Shown piece after piece: positions 57,311 to 64,000 of a stretch of DNA of 64,000 nt. A program made the translations under genes and the position numbers. How positions within the stretch are numbered: position 1 is the first letter of the stretch; the number at the start of each line of letters is the position of its first letter. Origin of the DNA: Petrosia ficiformis (lineage: Eukaryota > Porifera > Demospongiae > Haplosclerida > Petrosiidae); the NCBI GenBank assembly GCA_947044365.1, contig OX345642.1, forward strand, positions 5,108,007-5,172,006. Direction: 5' to 3'. The notes under the pieces are model-generated. The model searched no databases. It worked only from the letters and a program-made list of their open reading frames with translations, and was not told the origin of the DNA.

Positions 57311-58119
57311 TTAAGGTTGTAGTCTTTTCCGTGGGCGGATGCACAAAACCTTCTGATGTTTCTCCGTTTTGTACTTATTGCAATTACAAAAATGGACATT
57401 TTATATATGTTTTATCAATTCCAGGACCCTATAAAGGTGATTAGAAGATATGAAGGTTGCCATTACACCAGGTTAGAGTCATATTATATAATATTCTATT
57501 TTGAAACTGATTGGAGTCGCATCCGCCCACTCCCTAGTACCACCTTAATGAAACTGCTAAGTTTAACTGTTAAGGTGGTACTAGGGAGTGGGCGGATGCG
57601 ACTCCAATCAGTTTCAAAATAGAATATTATATAATATGACTCTAACCTGGTGTAATAGCAACCTTCATATCTTCTGATCAGCTTTATATTGTCCTGTAAT
57701 TGAAGAAATACGGTTAAAATCGCCATTTTTCCAATCGCAATAAGTACAAAACCACGAAAGCCACGCCCACCAATCATGGCGTGTGCACCAAGTACAATGT
57801 ATTTTGAGAAAAGTTACGAAGCCGTTTTCTGCAAATTCATTTTACTTTTAAAGTTACAAGAGGCTGAAGAAAGCTGAATTCTGTAGCTTTTCACTGAAAC
57901 CATAAAATTTACCTTTCTAGACACTATCAAACTCCGATCTTTCTCAGAGAGCAACTACAGTTACCCTGCCATTGTTAAAATAAACTATCAGTGAAAACAT
58001 TTAGGCCCAATAATTATACCCGCAATACAGAATTGAACCAGATTGTATGCAGCAAGAAGCTGGCAAGACTAGAAACTGATTGGAGTAGCATCCGCCCACG
58101 GAAAAGACTACAACCTTAA
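57311..58119. mobile_element. TTAA fold-back element with about 190-bp inner arms
   Basis: The outer ends TTAAGGTTGTAGTCTTTTCC with GTGGGCGGATGC and, inverted, GCATCCGCCCAC with GGAAAAGACTACAACCTTAA bound the element. Inside, 57360-57548 is a near-perfect inverse of 57570-57755, centred on TTAATGAAACTGC. It lies in an intron of the second gene copy that is short in the first copy. The open frames on both arms are mirror images of each other and not genes. Confidence 0.82.
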
Positions 58120-58144
58120 ATATATAGTTGATACAAGGTTTAAA

Positions 58145-58355
58145 TACTAAACCTTCTCATGTTTCTCCTACCTTTTTGTCGGCACTTTGGAGAAGGTAAG
58201 CGTTGTTTGCTTGTAGTCTGTTTCGATGGCAGGTGCTATATCTGACCACAGTGCTATATCTGCTGACCGCATTGCTATATCTGACCACAGGGTGCTATAT
58301 CTTATATATATCCCTGTGGTTTACTTTGATGTTTCGCCGTATCGGGATATATATA
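58145..58355 (+). mobile_element. Repeat element A, plus orientation
   Basis: GCACTTTGGAGAAGGTAAGC, GTAGTCTGTTTCGATGGCAG, GTGCTATATCTG units and TGATGTTTCGCCGTATCGGG. It is the reverse complement in order and sequence of 36150-36345. An (AT)n tract follows in both. Confidence 0.75.
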
Positions 58356-58367
58356 TATATATATATA

Positions 58368-58411
<44 letters not shown>

Positions 58412-58442
58412 ATAGATATATTATATCTACATGTGTATATAT
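58346..58442. repeat. AT dinucleotide microsatellite
   Basis: Long (AT)n tract with a few TGTG interruptions, at the same end of element A as at 36120-36150. Confidence 0.9.
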
Positions 58443-58683
58443 AATTATGATAAAGTATAGCCAACTGTATAGTGGGTATAAATCATTGCCGATTTACATC
58501 TGCTAAAAATAAGATAACTTTCCTGTGATTCCCCAGTATTCCATTCTATTAAAAATGGAGTACAGCTAGAAGCAGTTTGGTGATGCAGCTGTAACTGTAA
58601 GCTTTGCACTTACTATAATCGCTTTATGTGTTATGTTAGAGGAGACATAAACAATAAAACATGTGTGTAGAAACTGTTAGAGT

Positions 58684-59250
58684 TAGCAATGAAGTCCACA
58701 GAAAGACAGACACTCTCTTTCTGGGAAACAACATGACCGCAGCTGGACTCGAACCACTGATCTTTCGATCAGGAGACTCAAGCTCCAACCACTAAGCCGC
58801 TCCAACCACTAAGCCACGCTGCCCCCTTAAAAAAAAAGAGTGCCCATCAAACTGGGACTATTTGGTGGGAATGACAAACCACAACATATATACACACAAG
58901 TGTGTATATAAGATCGTAGTTTTATAAGTTGTGGAGAACCGAAGTTCTATTATACCTCCCAACCTAAAGCGCTGTCAGAATCCGCAGAGTGGTAAGTCCC
59001 ACGAATCGACTGGAAAGACCACAATTTCCAAAGTGGACCCTTTAAGCTAGGAGGCATCATCCCTCATTACCCAAGGCTTGGGTAATAGCTAAGTTTGATG
59101 GGCACTTTTTTTTTTAAGGGGGCAGCGTGGCTTAGTGGTTGGAGCTTGAGCCTCCTGATCAAAAGATCGGTGGTTCGAGTCCAGCTGCGGTCATGTTGTT
59201 TCCCGGAGAGAGAGTGTCTGTCTTTCTGTGGACTTCATTGCTAATACAAC
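58684..59250. mobile_element. tRNA-like inverted pair (SINE-type)
   Basis: A plus-strand tRNA-like core at 59121-59189 has GTGGCTTAGTGGTTGGAGC (A-box-like) and GGTTCGAGTCC (B box). An inverted copy lies at 58733-58826. Both are followed by TGACCGCAGC- or TTCCCGGAGAGAGAGTG-type tails and meet at TTTTTTAAGGGGGCAGC. Outer arms extend to GCAATGAAGTCCACAGAAAG and its inverse. The left copy has a 17-bp tandem duplication (CTCCAACCACTAAGCCG). The stem loops depart from a working tRNA, so I call it SINE-like. Confidence 0.7.
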
Positions 59251-59703
59251 ACCGTTAGGAGGGTTTCTTCATAGTAAAATGTCTCTATATCAAACTGTTA
59301 GAGGTTTATGCACTTGTTACTGTTATAAACTGGTTTGAAACCGAATGTGTAATTTAACAGATATGTAATTTGTTTGTATTATGATGTTGTATCTCATCTT
59401 TTAATGTTTTATTTTGGGCTGGTTGTATTTATAATTATAACTTACATTTTTTGAATAACTTTTGACAAGAAGACAGAAAGCCACTGATTTTAGATATGTA
59501 CTTTTCTTACTATGTCATATGTATTGGGTAATAATTGCCTTGCCCTTACCACTCAAGACATGATATACCATAATAAGTATTGTTTTGGTGGTCATTCCAC
59601 ACTGTCTGTCATTGGTATTTTTCAGTTGAAAAACAAAAGGCCTTTTGATTAAATTATTATTTAGAAAGTATTGAAAATATGAAAATTCTCACCTCACATT
59701 ATG
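59251..59703. other. Intron resuming homology to the first copy
   Basis: GTCATTCCACACTGTCTGTC and nearby text match 26891-26912. The acceptor region before 59704 has lost its AG. Confidence 0.6.
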
Positions 59704-60849
59704 ATAAATGTATAAGTGCTGAAGCAGAAACAAGAAAAGTTATCAATCAACTAGAAGAGGGAAAAAAACAACTTGAGATTGAGAAAAATAAGTTACTCAC
59801 TGCATTAGAGGATAAGCAGAAGGAATTACAACAACTTACAAGTACATTAAAATAGAGTGCATGTATATACATACACATGTATATAAACATGTCATATAAT
59901 TATGTACACATCACTATTAAAGTTAACATAGCTTGCATTTCTATTAAAGTTAATATCTCTTACATTTCATATTTTAGACCAGAAGAGTGCATTAAATCAA
60001 CAACTGGAGGAAGAGAAAAAGGAGCTACTCTCTCAGTTAGAAGAACAGACAAAGAAATCTAAACAATTGTCAGGTAATTGTTTATTTTAGTTTGACTGGA
60101 GGATGTAGTGAGTTCTTTTATTGAATTTTAGTTGATAATCTTCGTGAGATACTGGAAGCTACTGCAGAAGTTAAAACACAATGGAAACAACTTGGACTAG
60201 CTCTAGATTTAGATCGTACTAAACTTGATGAAATATCTCAAATCTACCCCTCAATACTTCAACATCATTATCACTTGATGAGATATTGGATTACAGATAT
60301 TGGAGCATCTTGGGGGGGGCACTTGTACGTGCTTTACGAAAAGAGGTGCTCGATCAGAAGACATTAGCAGATAAAATTGAAACTGGTAAGTTAATCATTG
60401 TACTAATTTCTGAATTCTGTCAGCTAAACAAAAATTATATGTAAAAAACATTTTCGTTACTTTCATGTGTAGATCATGAAAGAAAACTCTCAAGTGTCCA
60501 TGTAAAGGTGTTAGTGACACAAAATGATAAACCATTAACAGGTGAGTTATGACTGAAACATTAAATTACAATTGTTTTACATCACAATTAACAATAGCGG
60601 CTAATCTGGAAGATTTGAAAACAGTATCTATAGTGGAATGGAAAGCTGTGGGTCTCCTTCTTGGTATACATGATGGTATACTAGAAAGCATTCAACAAAG
60701 TCACTCCTCATCAGAGGAATGCCAACATGCTATGCTAGAGTACTGGATTAGTAGTGGTCAGGCATATTGGTCAACACTTGTAGAAGCTCTAAGAAGTCCA
60801 CTTCTAGGAGAGGAGGAAATAGCAGATGCAATTACTAAAACACACCTCA

Positions 60850-61779
60850 GTATGTTGATCATAATTATAAATCTTAGCATTCTAAAAGTATCATGTGCTA
60901 TATTCAGTTGTAAGGAATAGTGATTAGTTGCATATCATGTAGGTTGTTATAAAGCACCTACATTTGTGTAAGAGCCCCTGTTTTCACAGTATAATATGAT
61001 CACTACACATGCAAGCTCCCACTTCTCCTAACATGTGGCCCAACCATGTTATATATTTGGCTCTCTACATTAGATAGTTGCAAGATACCTAATTAGCCTC
61101 ATATACAGGTCTTAAGATGGCTGGAAAAAAAAACCCTGGATTCAACTGTTTCTGTATGCGCTAATTAACTTTAATTTCCCAGATATCTGGGAGTACATGT
61201 TCATGAACTATCATAGTCTTTTTATTTAAGTTTAATAGATAGTATAATTGATAATGGCTAATTTAAATTACTCATATTACATTTACATGTAGGTATCTAG
61301 CCTCGTACCCAGGCTCTTTTTCTCCTCCATCTTAAGAGACTGGATTCAACTGCTTGCACATGCATGCATTAATGTGCAAAACACTAAAGGGTGCGTCAGT
61401 CTGTAGCATACAATAATATAGCCAAGATCTAATATTGGTTTGAAACAAGATCAGGTGATCCAAGATGCTGTACAGAAACAGAGATTGCTCACTTAAAATA
61501 ATTGATTAATTGCAATTGGTACAAATTAAGTAGTTATTGTATATATCATCATGTATCTTTCATGAACCAACTAAAATTGATGTTACATTTACAATATTTC
61601 TTGCAACTGTAGTATCCTGTAAATTAATTTCTTTAACAATTTTGATTTACAGTGATCTACATAGTTGAACTTCATGATAGTCATATGTAATGATATTTTA
61701 TAAATTAAAAAGGTCTACACTGTAATTTAGTGTATCAGGTTTTACTAATATCTAATAATAATATTTTTTTTACTTTTAG
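60850..61779. other. Intron of the second copy
   Basis: Parallels 28193-28939. It carries an added block (about 60965-61140) not present in the first copy and otherwise shows nothing recognisable. Confidence 0.5.
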
Positions 61780-63112
61780 AAGTGAATAGTGATAAACAGT
61801 TTGATTCATCAAAACCAAAAGGATCTGATCAAGGTAAGAATAACTATGTCAAAGTGTATGTGTTGTATTGTTCTTTTGATTCTGTTTATCCATTATTATA
61901 TTTAGTACATGTTTATTAATTTTGTTACAGTTAAATAATTTTCATTATTTATAATTACATTTCTTGATTGTACAGGTACATTTAATGTCATTCCTGAAAA
62001 ACTGGAGAAGATGAAGAAGAATATTATACAACAGTGTAAACCAAATTCTGATTGGGTTTTCAGATGGGGCTGACATTCAGGATTTATCTTCCACGTTTGA
62101 AAATGATTTGAGTTTTGCTGTATGGAGTATAAGAGAAATCACTTGTACTGAAATAGCTTGTTTGGTTAAAGCAGCTGTTAAAGTACAATACCCTCCCACT
62201 TACAAATATATAGTGTTCTATTATGCTGGGGATGTAGGTGTCAATAAATCTAAGCGCACATTTTTAGTACCAGTGCAACCTAAAGGAAATAATGAAGCAG
62301 AGGTATTGGATATTGAAGAGAATATTCTTTCTCCATTCAATACAAAAAGAAATCGTCCATCTTGTTTGTTCTTTTTCGATTGTTGTTTGAGTAAAGGCCC
62401 CGCAGAAATGACTAAAGACAGTGAGTCCAATGATTCTTGCGATTCAATGAAATCCGTTGCACTCCAAGAGAAGATTCTAAATCTAAATGCACCAGTTCGA
62501 TGTCTTGTTGCATACTACGCTACCAGTGTTCTACAAGGGGAACCGATTAAAAGAATTTGGACTCAAACACTTTGTAAAAATCTGAAAGAGAAGAATCTTT
62601 CGATAAGTCGTATTCTTGATCTAACACATGACACCATCAAAGACGCTGGTCTTACTTTACCACACTATGAATCCTTTATGGGTTCAGTCTATTTGAATGG
62701 TATGAGTACATGTATGTAGTATATAACAGCATTGTGTGTGGTATAATTATAAATGTTTTAACTCATGCATATTATTTGACTGTAGGAATCCCACTGTTGC
62801 CATCAGAGCCTGTCACATCTGACAGTGTTGTAAGGCGCCATAGGAGTGACTTGTGCTGTGTATTAATTATTAAAGAAAATGAAGCGAGTCTATTTTCCCT
62901 AGCAGGTGGGCTATTAGCTAGAGGAATCATTGATACTACCACCAAGAATGATGTGTGTCTCAAGCACAAGGAAGCTGATGCTCTTCTTATTCGTGTAGAA
63001 GAGGCTGTTAATGAGAGTCCTGATATGTTAGATGTTGTACTAGAGGTAATAGAGAAAGAAAGTTGTCTTGATCGTATTGTTAAGAGTATGAAGGATGAGA
63101 GTGACACTGCTG

Positions 63113-64000
63113 GTATGTTATAAAATAGAATAATAATAGTTAGTGAATTTTGTTTGTGTATAAGGAAATCAATGCTGGATTTGTGTCTATATCAATCAGT
63201 GTTACCTATTATGATAATTGTATTTACTACTAGAAACAATCAACCAAATCCAAATTATAGTGTGTGGGGCAAAAGGTAGATTGAACACTTGGAGTAGGAA
63301 GAAATAAAAGTTGGGGGGGATGGGGGCTAACCCATGCATTTAATACTTATGTATGTAGAACATTAGTAATAAACACAGTATCTTTATCCAACATTGCCAT
63401 CAAAATCTCATGAATATCATTATGTGGTTCATTTAGGGTAGGGTTAGGGTTCCCTTGTGGTTAGGGTTCAATCAGTATCAAAGTGATCTTAGTCTTTGAT
63501 GGCAGTTTTGGACATCACTCAAACACAGAAAGGATTATATATCTAGGTTTTAAAATTGTCAATAGGGACATGCATTTAGCAAAACAGTTAGTAGAAATAA
63601 TACCTATTGATATTTAGATCTGAGCTTGATTCTGATGCAAACTGAGAGATATAAAGTAACGAATGGAAAGTACCTTTGTTATAAATGGCTAGTAGTGCAG
63701 CAACTAACCCAAGTGAAAAAGCAACTAGGTTTGGGACACAACTGGCTGGATGTAGAAGGATAGGAAAGTATAGTACACTACTTGTACAAAGTAAAAATGG
63801 GGGGAGGGCTTTACTACCCCCCCCTATAGCTAGCCCCCTTAACTAATCATTTCTAGTGGGAAACTACCTGAACTCTAGCAACATCAAAGTAAAATAATAG
63901 GACTTATATACAGAACACACATAACCATACCTATCACGCAAAATAAAACAGCTCCACGTTTAATTAACCCTCCCATAAAGGCATGCAGAGCTGAGGGCTA
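63113..64000. other. Intron-like flank of the second copy, cut by the window end
   Basis: Parallels 30289-31110, with indels and a GGGGGGGATGGGGG patch near 63314. It ends inside a CATAAAGGCATGCAGAGCTG MITE copy. The expected last DEATH-like exon lies outside. Confidence 0.55.

Larger units (their letters stand above)
54808..63112 (+). pseudogene. Second copy of the coiled-coil/DEATH/C14/CARD-like block, decayed
   Basis: Every exon of the gene at 22683-32060 from the first coiled-coil exon to the CARD-like exon has a counterpart in order: 54808-54912, 55256-55423, 55503-55649, 55739-55828, 56118-56287, 56351-56422, 56507-56611, 59704-59841, 59978-60073, 60132-60385, 60473-60541, 60598-60849, 61780-61833, 61976-62699 and 62786-63112. 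Sequence, introns included, is very close to the first copy. Lesions: acceptor AG to AA at 55254-55255; a 10-A run at 56118 that leaves the frame out of phase; acceptor loss at 59702-59703; eight Gs instead of six at 60312-60319 in the first DEATH exon; and a 17-nt deletion near 62045 in the C14-like exon. The two DEATH-like frames outside the G run, most of the C14-like frame and the CARD-like frame remain open. It may be a recent pseudogene, or some differences may be assembly errors in homopolymers. Confidence 0.82.

Noticed and set aside
57356..57777. Mirror-image frames on both strands (88 and 93 codons)
   Set aside because: They arise because both arms of one fold-back repeat translate to the same peptide.
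59121..59189. Functional tRNA gene
   Set aside because: A- and B-box-like sequences are present, but the anticodon arm does not fold into a standard 5-bp stem with a 7-nt loop, and an inverse copy with a duplication lies nearby.

Overview
This window looks like animal nuclear DNA, most likely from a demosponge; Amphimedon queenslandica or a close relative is my best guess (inference). It is AT-rich. Genes have many small exons with short GT-AG introns. The palindrome TACATGTA is scattered throughout, and there are many short fold-back transposons. No bacterial gene order, CRISPR array or viral gene was seen.

Left third (1-22.4 kb). In order: the 3' end of a protein disulfide isomerase gene with an ERp29-type C-terminal domain (+ strand, to 4341); a convergent six-exon gene of unknown function (- strand, 6398 to 4719); two paralogous five-exon genes for small secreted six-cysteine proteins (7518-8744 and 12092-13161) with a decayed third copy between them; and an ENTR1/SDCCAG3-like endosomal trafficking gene (- strand, 22411 to 15922). 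One ENTR1 intron holds a 28-bp minisatellite. A CT microsatellite forms the polypyrimidine tract of its last splice acceptor.

Middle (22.4-32.1 kb). Starting 271 bp from the ENTR1-like gene and facing away from it is the most striking gene of the window. It can be read without a break through 20 exons (22683-32060, 1235 codons), and every intron is in phase 1. The order is: a 7-nt first exon (Met-Gln), two ankyrin cassettes, nine coiled-coil exons, two DEATH-like domains, a C14 caspase/metacaspase-like domain whose catalytic His position is Asp, a CARD-like death-fold segment, and a third DEATH-like domain. It looks like a death-fold signalling or innate-immunity scaffold that lacks NACHT and LRR modules (inference).

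Right half (32-64 kb). After a repeat-rich stretch with relic coiled-coil exons (32.1-40.5 kb) the family continues. Several more ankyrin cassette exons and three more TATA-plus-Met-Gln starts (40662, 45017, 48201) are followed by a second copy of the coiled-coil/DEATH/C14/CARD-like block (54808-63112). That copy carries two lost splice acceptors and three frame-shifting indels, so it is probably a pseudogene or survives only by exon skipping. The matching third DEATH exon would lie beyond the window. Interspersed are a hAT-type MITE with a perfect 8-bp target duplication and a paralogous empty site, an internally deleted ZNF862-like hAT gene, a Crypton tyrosine-recombinase gene split by a 28S rDNA fragment, TTAA-type fold-backs and a tRNA-like inverted element.
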